A stretch of 64,000 bases of DNA from Aliirhizobium wenxiniae (GCF_014201355.1 NZ_JACHEG010000012.1:1-64000); one strand, 5' to 3'. Numbered from the stretch's first letter, positions 51,303 through 60,772 are shown. The notes: generated by a model not told the origin, from the letters alone. Numbers and translations are program-made.

Positions 51303-52247
51303 ATGCTGAGATTCATACTGAGCCGTCTTCTGATGGCGCTGCCGACGATCGTGCTTGTCTCGATCACGGTTTTTGCGCTGATCCGTTTCATTCCCGGTGA
51401 TCCCGCAGCCCTGATGCTGGGCGACATGGCGCAGCCCGACCAGATCGCCGCCATGCGCACCGAGCTCGGCCTCGACAAGTCGATGCCGCAACAGTTCGTC
51501 ATTTGGGCCGGTAATGTCCTTCACGGAGATTTCGGACGCTCGATCGTCAATGACGAAGCCGTCCTGCCGCTCGTTGTCTCGCGTTTCATGGTCAGCGCGG
51601 AAATCGTCGTGATCGCCGTTCTGCTGGCCAGCCTGATTGCCGTGCCGGCCGGTGTGATTGCTGCCTGGCGGCAGAACAGCATAACCGATCTGGCGCTGGT
51701 CGGTACCGCAACGGTGCTTCTGTCGATCCCGACATTCTGGCTAGGGCTTTTGCTGCTGCTGCTTTTCGGGCTGAAACTCGGCTGGCTGCCGGTTCTCGGT
51801 TACGTCTCGATCGGCGACAACGTGGTTGGCGGCTTACTTTATCTGGTGCTGCCGGTGATGACGTTGGTCATCCATGAGGCCGGCGTGCTGATCCGCATGG
51901 CGCGCGCCTCGACACTGGAAGTGCTGCGTCTCGATTACATCACCCATGCTCGTGCCAAGGGGCTTTCGGAAAGCGCCGTGTTGTGGCGGCATGCATTCAA
52001 GAATGCATTCGGCCCGACATGGACGATGATCGGCCTCATCCTCGGCAACCTGCTTGGCGGCATTGCGGTCATCGAGACGGTGTTCACCATTCCCGGCCTC
52101 GGCCGCCTGATGGTCGACAGCATTTTTGCCCGCGATTACCCGGTTATCCAGGGCTGCCTGCTGTTCGTCTCACTATCCTATGTGCTGGTCAATCTCGTCG
52201 TCGACCTGCTTTATCCCCTGTTTGATCCGCGGGTTGTCGCCGAATGA
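51303..52247 (+). CDS. Peptide-type ABC transporter permease (DppB-like)
   Basis: This is a 314-residue permease of the DppB/OppB family, with an N-terminal membrane segment (LRFILSRLLMALPTIVLVSITVFALIRF, quoted in part: MALPTIVLVSITV) and the conserved FIPGDPAALMLG motif, then the EAA-like LDYITHARAKGLSESAVLWRHAFKNAF region in the cytoplasmic loop. ATG 51303 is preceded by GGGG and begins the hydrophobic N-terminus. It overlaps the DppC-like gene by four bases. Confidence 0.95.
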   Translation: MLRFILSRLLMALPTIVLVSITVFALIRFIPGDPAALMLGDMAQPDQIAAMRTELGLDKSMPQQFVIWAGNVLHGDFGRSIVNDEAVLPLVVSRFMVSAEIVVIAVLLASLIAVPAGVIAAWRQNSITDLALVGTATVLLSIPTFWLGLLLLLLFGLKLGWLPVLGYVSIGDNVVGGLLYLVLPVMTLVIHEAGVLIRMARASTLEVLRLDYITHARAKGLSESAVLWRHAFKNAFGPTWTMIGLILGNLLGGIAVIETVFTIPGLGRLMVDSIFARDYPVIQGCLLFVSLSYVLVNLVVDLLYPLFDPRVVAE

Positions 52248-53062
52248 AAAAATTCACTCTCAACGGTCTTATCGGCGGGTTTCTCATAACCGTTCTCATC
52301 ACAACCGCCGCACTTGGCCTGTTCTGGACGCCGTTCGACCCGATGAAACTGTCGTTCACCGCCCGTCTTGCCGGGCCGAGCGCCACGCATCTTCTCGGGA
52401 CCGACGAGTTCGGCCGCGATGTCCTGAGCCGCCTGATGGTCGGTGCGCAGGCGAGCGTCTGGATCGGTTTCCTGACGGTCAGTTTCGCGACCGTCTGCGG
52501 CACGCTGATCGGCCTTGTCAGCGGTTATGCTCGCGGCTGGGTGGACGGCGTCATCATGGCCGTCAACAATGCGCTTCTTGCCTTTCCCGGTATTCTTCTG
52601 GCGCTTGGCCTACTCGCCGTCTTCGGCGCCAATCAGTATGGCATCATCTTCGCACTAGGGATCGCCTATACGCCTTCCATGGCCCGCGTTGTTCGCGGCG
52701 CCGTGTTGTCGCTGCGCGAGCGGGAATTCATCGAGGCGTCGCGGGTGATGGGCAATGGTGAGCTGTTCACGCTGTTCCGTCACGTTCTGCCGAACTGCCT
52801 TGCGCCGATCACCGTGCTTGCCACCTCGATGTTCGGTTGGGCGATCCTGTCGGAAAGCGCGCTCTCCTTCCTTGGTCTCGGCGTGCCGCCGCCGGCACCC
52901 ACATGGGGCAACATGCTGGCTGCCGGCCGTCCCTTCATCCAGCAGGCCGTCTGGCTGGGTCTTTTCCCCGGTATCTGCATCGCGCTGACCCTGCTCGGCA
53001 TCAATCTGCTCGGCGACGCCCTTCGCGACCGCCTCGACCCGCGCATGAGGGGCCTGAAATGA
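52244..53062 (+). CDS. Peptide-type ABC transporter permease (DppC-like)
   Basis: This is a 272-residue permease with the DppC hallmarks HLLGTDEFGRDVLSRLMVGAQ and EFIEASRVMGNGELFTLFRHVLPN, the EAA coupling loop. The C-terminal region ends with GDALRDRLDPRMRG, also typical. The ATGA overlaps join it to the DppB-like gene upstream and the fused ATPase downstream, so the importer is translationally coupled. Confidence 0.95.
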   Translation: MKKFTLNGLIGGFLITVLITTAALGLFWTPFDPMKLSFTARLAGPSATHLLGTDEFGRDVLSRLMVGAQASVWIGFLTVSFATVCGTLIGLVSGYARGWVDGVIMAVNNALLAFPGILLALGLLAVFGANQYGIIFALGIAYTPSMARVVRGAVLSLREREFIEASRVMGNGELFTLFRHVLPNCLAPITVLATSMFGWAILSESALSFLGLGVPPPAPTWGNMLAAGRPFIQQAVWLGLFPGICIALTLLGINLLGDALRDRLDPRMRGLK

Positions 53063-54705
53063 CCAAGGACATGTCCGCAGAAACGCTTCTGAGCGTCAAC
53101 AGCCTTTCGCTTGAAGTTGCCCACACCGGTCTCGAGGTGGTCAAGGGCATCTCCTTCGACATCGCGCCGGGCGAAATCTTTGGCATCGTCGGCGAAAGCG
53201 GCTCCGGCAAGACGCTGGCAACGCGTGCGCTGATCTCGCTTCTGCCCCCGGCCATCAAGGTTACGGGTGGCTCCGTCCGCTACAAGGGCCGCGATGTTCT
53301 GAAGATGAAGGACAGGGAGCTTCGACATTTGCGCGGTGGCGAAATCGGCGTGGTTTTCCAGGAGCCGATGACCTCGCTCAACCCGTCGATGACCATCGGC
53401 CGGCAACTGGAAGAGGGGCTTGTCCTTCACACCAAACTGTCACCACAGGAACGTCGCGACCGCATTCTCGACATGCTGAAACGTGTCGGCATCCGCGAGC
53501 CGGAAGGGGCGCTTGCCGCCTATCCGCACGAGTTTTCCGGCGGCATGCGCCAGCGCATCATGCTGGCTTCGGTCATGCTGCTGAAACCGGCGCTGCTGAT
53601 TGCCGATGAACCGACAACGGCGCTTGATGCCGTCATCCAGCGCGATGTCATGGAGCTTATGGTCGAACTGACACGGGCCGAAGGCACCGCCGTTCTGCTG
53701 ATCAGCCACGACCTGCCGATGGTGGCGCGTTATACAAGCCGCATCGTGGTGATGGAAAAAGGCTCGATCGTCGAGCAAGGGCGCACCGAAGACCTGCTCG
53801 ATGCCCCGCAGCATGATTACACGAGGAAGCTTCTGTCCTCGCTGCCCTTTCGCGGTGAAGCGCGTTCGCTCGATACGTCGAAGGCGCCTATGGTTTCGGC
53901 CCGCAATATCGTCGTCGATTATGCGGGACGCAAATCGTTGCTCAAGAAGGCCAAGCCCAAGCGCGCCCTGCATGGCATCAGTATCGATATCCACGAGGGT
54001 GAGGTTGTCGCGCTTGTCGGCGGCTCAGGTTCCGGAAAAACCACGCTTGGCCGCACGATCGCGGGTCTGGTCAAGGAAAGCGAAGGCGATATCCGCTTCC
54101 AGGGCCGCTCCCGCGATGATGACTGGCGCGACTATCGCCTCAATTGCCAGATGGTGTTTCAGGACCCGTATTCCTCGCTCGATCCGCGCATGACCATTCT
54201 TGCGCTGGTCGAGGAGGCGCTTCGACTGGTGCCGGATCTCGACGCACAGGCAAAGCGCAAACGGGCGCTGGAAACGCTGGAGGAAGTAGGTCTTAACGCC
54301 GACTATGCCAGCCGCTATCCGCACGAGCTTTCCGGCGGACAGCGGCAGCGTGTGGCGATTGCTCGCGCGATTGCCCGCCGGCCGCGCTTCCTGATCGCCG
54401 ACGAGCCTGTCTCTGCTCTAGATGTGACAGTGCGTGCGCAGGTGCTCGACCTCTTTTCCGACCTGCAGAAACGCTACGGCTTTTCCTGCCTGTTCATCAG
54501 CCACGATCTCGGTGTGGTCGAGCAGGTGGCCGACCGTGTTGTCGTCATGCAGGACGGCCGGATCATAGAGGAGGGAGATCGCGACGCGATCTTCGACAAT
54601 CCCAAGCAAGCCTATACCCGCCGTTTGCTCTCGGCCATTCCCGCGCTCGGGCACAACGAGCGGGGCGGCGTGACACTCAAATGGCGTCTGGAAAACGATG
54701 CATAA
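53059..54705 (+). CDS. Peptide-type ABC transporter, fused DppD-DppF ATP-binding protein
   Basis: This is a 548-residue protein with two complete ABC ATPase domains that in most Dpp systems are separate proteins. Domain 1: Walker A GESGSGKT (residues 45-52), VVFQEPMTSLNP and signature FSGGMRQRIML. Domain 2: Walker A GGSGSGKTT (from residue 320), MVFQDPYSSLDPRM and LSGGQRQRVAIARAI. A linker of about 25 residues joins them. Fusion guarantees equal amounts of both ATPases. It energises the permeases just upstream, which overlap it by four bases. Confidence 0.95.
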   Translation: MTKDMSAETLLSVNSLSLEVAHTGLEVVKGISFDIAPGEIFGIVGESGSGKTLATRALISLLPPAIKVTGGSVRYKGRDVLKMKDRELRHLRGGEIGVVFQEPMTSLNPSMTIGRQLEEGLVLHTKLSPQERRDRILDMLKRVGIREPEGALAAYPHEFSGGMRQRIMLASVMLLKPALLIADEPTTALDAVIQRDVMELMVELTRAEGTAVLLISHDLPMVARYTSRIVVMEKGSIVEQGRTEDLLDAPQHDYTRKLLSSLPFRGEARSLDTSKAPMVSARNIVVDYAGRKSLLKKAKPKRALHGISIDIHEGEVVALVGGSGSGKTTLGRTIAGLVKESEGDIRFQGRSRDDDWRDYRLNCQMVFQDPYSSLDPRMTILALVEEALRLVPDLDAQAKRKRALETLEEVGLNADYASRYPHELSGGQRQRVAIARAIARRPRFLIADEPVSALDVTVRAQVLDLFSDLQKRYGFSCLFISHDLGVVEQVADRVVVMQDGRIIEEGDRDAIFDNPKQAYTRRLLSAIPALGHNERGGVTLKWRLENDA

Positions 54706-54718
54706 CAGGATGGATACG

Positions 54719-55561
54719 ATGACGACTGCCGACCAGCTGTCCGCGATCTGCGACGCCCAGCCCTTTGTCACGCGCTTCATGGTGCGCAATCTGCTGACGG
54801 GGGAGGAGATCCGCCGCGGCGCCGACGAAGAAACGCCTTCCGGCAGCACCCGCAAGACCTCGATCATGATGGCCGCACTCAAGGCCGCTCATGAAGGGCG
54901 GCTCAACCTGGATGAACCGGTCACCTATGAGGAGCGGTTGGCCAAGGAAGTCGCCAGCGGCATGTTCCGCTACATGACGCCAGGCATTGTCATCTCGCTG
55001 CGTGATGCGATCACGGGAATGATGACGCTGAGCGACAATGTCTGCACGAAAATGGTGCTGGAGCGGCTGACGCTGGAAGAGGTGGACAGCTACTGCAAAG
55101 CGCTTGGAATGGCCAATACCCACCACCGCTTCCTCATTCCGCCGCTCGCCCTGCCGGCCGATCACGCGCTGACGACGGTGACGACGACCTCGGCTGCCGA
55201 TCAGGTTCTGCTGCTGCAGACCATTCTCGATGCGCAATCCTCGACTGAGGCGCAGCAAAGGCTCGGCTGCAGCGCAGAACTCTGTGCCTTCGCCATGGAG
55301 ACGCTGAAGCACCAGATCCTGCGCTACGGCATCCGTTCTCGCCTGCCGTTCGAAACGCTGGTGGCAAGCAAGAGCGGGCGCGGCAAGCGCGGACGCATGG
55401 ATGCCGGCATCGTCTACAGGCAAGGCGCGCCCTTCTTCATCATCACCGCCTATACAGATGACGTGCCGCAGGTCATGCCGGATGGCACGCCGGGATACAC
55501 GCTTTCGCTCGAAACGATCGGCCGGCTGGCGCAGGCCTGCTGGAACGGGTTCCAGTCGTAA
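54719..55561 (+). CDS. Class-A-like serine hydrolase (penicillin-recognising fold) without signal peptide
   Basis: This is a 280-residue protein of the beta-lactamase class A/PBP superfamily. Motifs: SxxK as Ser43-Lys46 (SGSTRKTS), SDN at residues 105-107, KSG at residues 218-220. The omega-loop ExxLN that carries the deacylating Glu of class A beta-lactamases is not visible, and there is no signal peptide. It is therefore more likely a cytoplasmic amidase or esterase than a resistance enzyme. I chose ATG 54719 (AGGA at 8 nt); ATG 54698 and 54710 are alternatives. It sits inside the ABC operon, between the ATPase and solute-binding-protein genes. Confidence 0.85.
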   Translation: MTTADQLSAICDAQPFVTRFMVRNLLTGEEIRRGADEETPSGSTRKTSIMMAALKAAHEGRLNLDEPVTYEERLAKEVASGMFRYMTPGIVISLRDAITGMMTLSDNVCTKMVLERLTLEEVDSYCKALGMANTHHRFLIPPLALPADHALTTVTTTSAADQVLLLQTILDAQSSTEAQQRLGCSAELCAFAMETLKHQILRYGIRSRLPFETLVASKSGRGKRGRMDAGIVYRQGAPFFIITAYTDDVPQVMPDGTPGYTLSLETIGRLAQACWNGFQS

Positions 55562-55591
55562 AAATCAACAATGGCAAAAGAGGGTAGAACA

Positions 55592-57136
55592 ATGAAAAAG
55601 CTTCTTCTGGCAGGCACGGCTGTGCTTGCAATGACCAGCATCACCAATGCCCGCGATATCACCATTGCGCAGAGTTCCGACCTGCGCAGCGCCAATCCCG
55701 GCGTCAACCGTGACGGCAATACCGATGGCGTCATCCTGCACATCGTCGAGGGTCTCGTCGGTTACAACAATAGCGGCGAGGTGAAGCCGCTTCTGGCCAA
55801 GAGTTTCGAAACCTCCGCCGATGGCCTGACCTATACGTTCAAGCTGCGCACGGATGTGAAATTCCACAACGGCAAGACGATGACGGCGGATGACGTCGTC
55901 TGGAACTGGACGCGTTACCTGAAGCCGGAAACCAAATGGACCTGCCTCAACGACTTCGCCAAGGGCGGTGCAGCACCGGTCAAGGATGTAAAGGCCGTTG
56001 ATGCCTCCACGGTCGCAATCACCCTCGAAAAACCCTCTGCGGTCTTCCTTGGCCTGATGTCACGTCCGGAATGCGGTTATACCGGCATGATCTCACCGGA
56101 TTCCGTTTCGGCCGATGGCAGCTTCGTCAAGCCGATCGGAACCGGACCGTTCCAATGGGACGAGTGGAAGAAGGGCGAGTATATCCATCTGAAGAAATTC
56201 GCTGATTACGTCTCGCCGGAGAATGAGGGCAAGCCGGATGGCATGGTAGGCTCCAAGCGACCACTGGCTGACGGCATCAAGTTCATGGTCATTCCGGATG
56301 CATCGACCGTGAAGGCCGGGCTGGAGTCCGGCGTGCTCGATACGGCCGAAATTTCACCCGATCTTATCCCGGAGTTCAAGGCCAGCGACAAGACGCAGCT
56401 GATCGTTTCGCGCAACAATGGCAAGAACCTGTTCTACATTCAGACCCGCGACAAGGTCTTGAGCAATCCCGGCGTGCGTCGCGCCATGGCAATGGCGCTC
56501 GATCTTGATGAACTGGTCGCCGCCGCATCGAACGGGACCGGCGAGGCGAACGGCTCGATGGTATCGCAGGACAGCGTCTATTTCGACGAGACTCAGAAGA
56601 CGCGGCTTCCCTACGATATCGAGGCTGCCAAGAAGGAACTGGCGGATGCCGGCTACAAGGGTGAGCCGATCTCGATCATCGCCAACAAGCGCGGCAATGT
56701 GCCAAGCTTTCCGGCTGCCGTCATGGCGCAGGCGATGATGCAGCAGGCCGGTCTCAACGTGCAGATCGAAGTGCTGGATTATGCCACGCAGGTCGATCGC
56801 CGCCGCTCCGGCAACTATCAGGTCATCTCGCAGTCGGTCGCGCCGCGTCTCGACCCGGCGCTGATGTATTCTTTCTATGTCGGCAACAAGGACAAGAACG
56901 CCTCGCTGATGTGGGACGATCCGAAAGCCGTCGAGCTGATGAATGCCGCCTATGCAGAAGCCGATCAGGAAAAGCGTCAGAAGATCTTCGATGAGTTCCA
57001 TGAGCTGATGCTGAAGGAAATGCCGGGCATCTTTCTTTACGACATGGTGGACGTCTGGGGCGCGACGAAGAAGCTGAAGGGCCAGCCGGTCTGGCAATCG
57101 AATGCCCGCCTCTGGGAAGTTTCGGTCGAAGACTGA
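55592..57136 (+). CDS. Peptide-type ABC transporter substrate-binding protein, family 5
   Basis: This is a 514-residue solute-binding protein. The signal peptide MKKLLLAGTAVLAMTSITNA is followed by DITIAQSSDLRSANPG, then LAKSFETSADGLTYTFKLR and HNGKTMTADDVVWNWTRY, the usual SBP_bac_5 landmarks. It delivers the solute to the DppB/DppC-like permeases upstream. The chosen ATG 55592 is preceded by AGAGGG; in-frame ATG 55571 is upstream. The operon also encodes a serine hydrolase and an M20 amidohydrolase, so an amide-linked or acylated amino-acid solute is plausible. Confidence 0.94.
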   Translation: MKKLLLAGTAVLAMTSITNARDITIAQSSDLRSANPGVNRDGNTDGVILHIVEGLVGYNNSGEVKPLLAKSFETSADGLTYTFKLRTDVKFHNGKTMTADDVVWNWTRYLKPETKWTCLNDFAKGGAAPVKDVKAVDASTVAITLEKPSAVFLGLMSRPECGYTGMISPDSVSADGSFVKPIGTGPFQWDEWKKGEYIHLKKFADYVSPENEGKPDGMVGSKRPLADGIKFMVIPDASTVKAGLESGVLDTAEISPDLIPEFKASDKTQLIVSRNNGKNLFYIQTRDKVLSNPGVRRAMAMALDLDELVAAASNGTGEANGSMVSQDSVYFDETQKTRLPYDIEAAKKELADAGYKGEPISIIANKRGNVPSFPAAVMAQAMMQQAGLNVQIEVLDYATQVDRRRSGNYQVISQSVAPRLDPALMYSFYVGNKDKNASLMWDDPKAVELMNAAYAEADQEKRQKIFDEFHELMLKEMPGIFLYDMVDVWGATKKLKGQPVWQSNARLWEVSVED

Positions 57137-57143
57137 GTTTTGA

Positions 57144-57181
57144 GCGCGCCGGCAAAGATCGGCGCGCCTGTCTACCTTTTT
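57144..57181 (+). terminator. Terminator-like hairpin after the solute-binding protein gene
   Basis: A perfect 8-bp stem (57144-57151 with 57160-57167) with an 8-nt loop is followed after about 9 nt by TTTTT (57177-57181). It lies 8 nt past the stop and 81 nt before the M20 gene, so it likely attenuates M20 expression or protects the upstream message. Confidence 0.65.
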
Positions 57182-57261
57182 AAGGAAATTCAACCGGCGG
57201 GAGATCGCCGGATGGTTTTCTGCGTCCTGAGGGCGCTCACACATTCATGCGAGGACAGGCC

Positions 57262-58710
57262 ATGAACCGCGATGCAGTGACGTCGATTGCCAATGCGATC
57301 GAAAAGATGAAACCGGAATTCTCCGAACTCAGTAACAAAATCTGGGATTTTGCCGAGTTGAAATTCGAAGAAAGGCGCTCGTCGGATATGCTGGCAAAGG
57401 CGCTGGAGGAGAATGGGTTTGCTGTGCGTCGTGGCGTGGCCGGCATGGACACTGCCTTCATAGGCGAATTCGGCGGCGGCAAGCCGGTGATCGCGCTGCT
57501 CGGAGAATTCGACGCCTTGGCGGGAATGAGTCAGGCTGCGGATGTAGCCGAGTCGAAGCCGGTTGTTTCCGGCGCAAACGGCCACGGCTGTGGCCACAAT
57601 CTCTTAGGTGTCGGTTCCCTTATGGCGGCCATCGCGCTCGCCCGGCATATGAAGGACAACAACCTAGCTGGCACCGTGCGTTATTACGGTTGCCCAGGCG
57701 AGGAAGGCGGCTCGGGCAAGACGTTCATGGTGCGTGCAGGCCTGTTTGATGACGTCGATACGGCGCTTACCTGGCATCCGGCGCCGTTCAACGGCGTACG
57801 TTCCACCAACAATCTGGCGGTTCTCGAATATTTCTATCGCTTCAAGGGCCTTGCCGCCCATGCCTCGAATGCAGCGCATCTCGGCCGTTCGGCGCTGGAT
57901 GCCGTTGAACTGATGAATGTCGGCGTCAATTTCCTGCGCGAACACATGCCCCAGGATTGCCGCGTGCATTATGCTATAACCGATACCGGAGGGCGCGCCG
58001 CCAATGTCGTGCAGGCCCAGGCGGAAGTTGTCTATCTGGTCCGCGCGCCGGAGATGTCGCAGGCGCTCGATCTTGCCAAGCGGGTCGACAAAGTTGCACA
58101 CGGTGCGGCGATGATGACCGAGACAGAGGTCGAAATCGTCTTCGACACCGCCTCCACCAATCTTCTGCCCAACATTACGCTCGAAACGGCCATGCATGAA
58201 AACATGATGGCGCTTGGTCCCATCGCTTTCGATGAAACGGATCTCGCATTCGCGAAATCGATCCAGGACACATTCACCGACGAGGCGATCAAGAGCAGCA
58301 TCCGCCTTTATCAGATCAAGGGCGATGTCTTTTCCAATGCAAAGGTCGATGGTTCGACACCGTTGCATCTGGGGCTGCGCGACTTCGAGGGGCATTCGCA
58401 TTTCCGTGCCGGATCTACGGATGTGGGAGATGTAAGCTGGGTAACGCCGACAGCGCAATGCTGGACGCCCACCTGGGCAATCGGCACCAACCCTCACACC
58501 TGGCAGGTGGTGGCGCAGGGAAAAAGTGCGGGTGCTCACAAAGCCATGGCACATGCAGCCAAGACGCTGGCGGCGACCGGCCTCTCGCTTATGACGTCTC
58601 CCGAACTTCTGGAAGCGGCCAAGGCGGAATGGACCGAGAAGACCGATGGCAGGAAATATGTGTGCCCGATCCCCGACAATGTGATGCCGGCCACACATTC
58701 CTCTGTGTGA
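57262..58710 (+). CDS. M20-family amidohydrolase (AbgB-like)
   Basis: This is a 482-residue M20 dimetal hydrolase of the p-aminobenzoyl-glutamate utilisation AbgB type. Metal ligands are visible in ANGHGCGHNLLG (His), PGEEGGSGKT (Glu pair) and LTWHPAPFN (His), with the dimerisation domain in between, including GLAAHASNAAHLGRSALD. The N-terminus has no signal peptide, so it is cytoplasmic. It cleaves an N-acyl or peptide-like bond. The start is ATG 57262, preceded by AGGACAGG. It is the last gene of the ABC locus. Confidence 0.92.
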   Translation: MNRDAVTSIANAIEKMKPEFSELSNKIWDFAELKFEERRSSDMLAKALEENGFAVRRGVAGMDTAFIGEFGGGKPVIALLGEFDALAGMSQAADVAESKPVVSGANGHGCGHNLLGVGSLMAAIALARHMKDNNLAGTVRYYGCPGEEGGSGKTFMVRAGLFDDVDTALTWHPAPFNGVRSTNNLAVLEYFYRFKGLAAHASNAAHLGRSALDAVELMNVGVNFLREHMPQDCRVHYAITDTGGRAANVVQAQAEVVYLVRAPEMSQALDLAKRVDKVAHGAAMMTETEVEIVFDTASTNLLPNITLETAMHENMMALGPIAFDETDLAFAKSIQDTFTDEAIKSSIRLYQIKGDVFSNAKVDGSTPLHLGLRDFEGHSHFRAGSTDVGDVSWVTPTAQCWTPTWAIGTNPHTWQVVAQGKSAGAHKAMAHAAKTLAATGLSLMTSPELLEAAKAEWTEKTDGRKYVCPIPDNVMPATHSSV

Positions 58711-58719
58711 AAAGAGATA

Positions 58720-58740
58720 CGGCCATTCAGGGAATGGCCG
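58720..58740. terminator. Hairpin between convergent M20 and ftrC genes
   Basis: A perfect 9-bp stem (58720-58728 with 58732-58740) with an AGG loop begins 10 nt after the M20 stop. On the minus strand it is followed by GTATCTCTTTTC, a weak T-rich tail, so it could end the iron operon. Confidence 0.6.
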
Positions 58741-58775
58741 CACAATCAGCTGGCACTAAGTTACCCAGCAAATCG

Positions 58776-59618
58776 CTAGTGATGCGCAGCGGTGGAGAAC
58801 GAACCTTTGCGTGGCCGGTAGATGACGGCCAGCACCGCGATCCAGTAGCCAGAGAAGACGATGAGCTGCATCAGGTTTGGCCGGGCGCGATAGCCGGTCA
58901 TAGATGCGAAGAAGCCGCCGGCGGTGGTGCCGTCGGAAAGAAGGAAATTGCTATTCCACAGCGCGCGCGACAGGCGTGGCAGGATGTCGAGATTGATCAG
59001 CCCGTCGATCCCCGTCATTAGAAGGCCGCAGGCGAGGAAGAGCAGCACGATCTCGGAAATCCGGAAGAAAACCCTCCACGAGATGACCCTGCTGCCGGTC
59101 ATCAGCAGTGCATAGGTGATTGCGGCCGCGACGAAACCGGTCAGTCCGGCAAGAATACCGGCAAGCGGCGAACCCATGACCCCTGCAGACAGAATGCCGT
59201 AGATGAACACGACCGTCTCGCTGCCTTCGCGGGCAACCGCAATGAGCGCAAGGGCGAAGACGCCCCACCAGCTGCCTGCGGCAATCGCCGTGCTCAGAGA
59301 GCTTTCGAGCTCGCTGCGCATCGAGCGGGCATGACTGCGCATCCAGAAGACCATCTGCAGGATGAGCCCTGCTGCGAGCAGCGCGATCACCGTCTGGTAG
59401 ATCGTCTGGGCGTCATCGGAAAATGCCTCGCCAAGCCAAAGCAGTATCACTGCAAGCACTCCGGCGATGGCAAGTCCCGCCGCCGCGCCGCCCCAGAGAA
59501 AACCGCGGGCGCGGCCTGTCTCCACGCTCCGGCTGACCAGCCAGGCATCGAGAATGCCGATCACCAAAAGGGCTTCGACGCTCTCGCGCCAGACGACAAA
59601 GGCAATGGAGGCAAACAT
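58776..59618 (-). CDS. ftrC: FTR1-family high-affinity iron permease
   Basis: This is a 280-residue inner-membrane permease with about seven hydrophobic segments. It carries the two iron-binding REXXE motifs of the FTR1 family: RESVE at residues 11-15 and REGSE at residues 130-134. It moves Fe3+ produced by oxidation of Fe2+ at the outer face. Its ATG (59618) follows the stop of the cupredoxin gene by one base, so it is coupled to it. Together with the P19-like and cupredoxin genes upstream it forms a FtrABC-type unit. Confidence 0.94.
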   Translation of the reverse strand: MFASIAFVVWRESVEALLVIGILDAWLVSRSVETGRARGFLWGGAAAGLAIAGVLAVILLWLGEAFSDDAQTIYQTVIALLAAGLILQMVFWMRSHARSMRSELESSLSTAIAAGSWWGVFALALIAVAREGSETVVFIYGILSAGVMGSPLAGILAGLTGFVAAAITYALLMTGSRVISWRVFFRISEIVLLFLACGLLMTGIDGLINLDILPRLSRALWNSNFLLSDGTTAGGFFASMTGYRARPNLMQLIVFSGYWIAVLAVIYRPRKGSFSTAAHH

Positions 59619-59619
59619 G

Positions 59620-59952
59620 TCAGTCCTCAGAAGGAACCGCGACGAGAACCGCGGGCGGCGCGTCCGGATGGAAATCGTCGAAGAACGAATATTCACCCGG
59701 ATCGAGATACTTGATGACGATGAAGGTCGAGACTCCGGGTCCGATCACCTTCTCCTTGCTCAGCGGAATGCTCTCGAACTCTGCCGGCGTCTTGCCATTG
59801 TTGATCAGCCGGATTTCGAAGCGGGTTTCGGCCGGCACTTCGAGACGCGACGGAGAAACCTCGCCATCGTTAAAGGTGATGGTGAAGCTCGGATCGTCAG
59901 CGGCCGTCGCTATTGTCGGCGGGACAATCGAAAAGGCAATGAACAGTGCCAT
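59620..59952 (-). CDS. ftrB: Exported cupredoxin-domain protein (FtrB-like)
   Basis: This is a 110-residue exported protein with a short signal peptide (MALFIAFSIVPPTIATA) and one cupredoxin-like beta-sandwich (SFTITFNDGEVSP then VPAETRFEIRLINNG and a GEYSFFDDFHPDA segment). The usual Cys/His type-1 copper ligand set is not obvious, so a non-classical metal site or a structural domain is possible. In Ftr systems this protein handles iron oxidation with the P19 protein. The exact ATG is uncertain; 59952 gives the leader. It lies between ftrA and ftrC, with its stop one base from the ftrC start. Confidence 0.82.
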   Translation of the reverse strand: MALFIAFSIVPPTIATAADDPSFTITFNDGEVSPSRLEVPAETRFEIRLINNGKTPAEFESIPLSKEKVIGPGVSTFIVIKYLDPGEYSFFDDFHPDAPPAVLVAVPSED

Positions 59953-59992
59953 GGTGAGGCCAAGGCACTGTTCGTTACGGGGTCGAGGGTGA

Positions 59993-60544
59993 TCAGTAGC
60001 CACCCTTTTTACCCACGCCCGTGAAGGTAAAGTCATAGCTGGTCTCGAACGGCTCGAACCATTTGGCGACGCCGGTCTCGTCATCGACATGGCGGCCGAA
60101 CATCATGCCGTCCGGCGCTGCAATCTTGAACACGAGGTTGTATTCGCCGGGGCCGTCGAGCTTGACGTTGTCGCCGTAATGCGGCCCGTCGGAGGCAACC
60201 ATCGGCATCAGCGGGCCCTCCGACACTTTCGCGCCGCCCTTGGTCAGCACATAGCTGATTGTCAGGTTCGGCACCCAGTCGCCATTGGCAAAGCCGTTCT
60301 TGTTATCCTTCGTGGCGTGAATATCGGCTTCCAGATGCACGTCGGAATCGGCGGCTGCGCGCATCATATGGGCGGGTTCCATCAGGATAGGCTGCAGATA
60401 GACCGCAGCCACTTCCATGCCGCCAGCTTCCTGCGGCTCTCCGATCGGATATTCCAGGGCAGATGCCGAGCCGACGGAAAAGAGTGTTGCAGCCGCAAAA
60501 GCGGCGGGCAGGAATGCCGTTTTGAAAATGTGGGTTTCGCGCAT
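59993..60544 (-). CDS. ftrA: Periplasmic iron-binding protein, P19/Tp34 family
   Basis: This is a 183-residue exported protein of the P19 family, which binds iron or copper in the periplasm and feeds the FTR1 permease. Signal peptide: about residues 1-28. Mature motifs: ILMEPAHMMRAA, with Met and His metal ligands, and DVHLEADIHAT, matching the conserved ligand segments of P19 proteins, and GPHYGDNVKL. I chose ATG 60544 with AAAAGGA upstream. It is the first gene of ftrABC and is divergent from the ftrD-like gene at 60773. Confidence 0.92.
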   Translation of the reverse strand: MRETHIFKTAFLPAAFAAATLFSVGSASALEYPIGEPQEAGGMEVAAVYLQPILMEPAHMMRAAADSDVHLEADIHATKDNKNGFANGDWVPNLTISYVLTKGGAKVSEGPLMPMVASDGPHYGDNVKLDGPGEYNLVFKIAAPDGMMFGRHVDDETGVAKWFEPFETSYDFTFTGVGKKGGY

Positions 60545-60772
60545 AACAGGTCCTTTTCGGGAAAACGTGGCGCGAGCATCTGCTTTGAAAAATCTGGAGT
60601 CAAGTCCGAAAGTTTTTATCAAGGCCATGATGTAAATGACAAAATTCAAGTACTTCGGCTGATCTCCATGTTAAATATGAGAGTGTTTATCCTGATTGAT
60701 TGGTATCTCACTCCAATTCGGGCGTGCGACATATTTACACGCTGAAATTGTTGTTGTGCCGAGAGAGATGAA

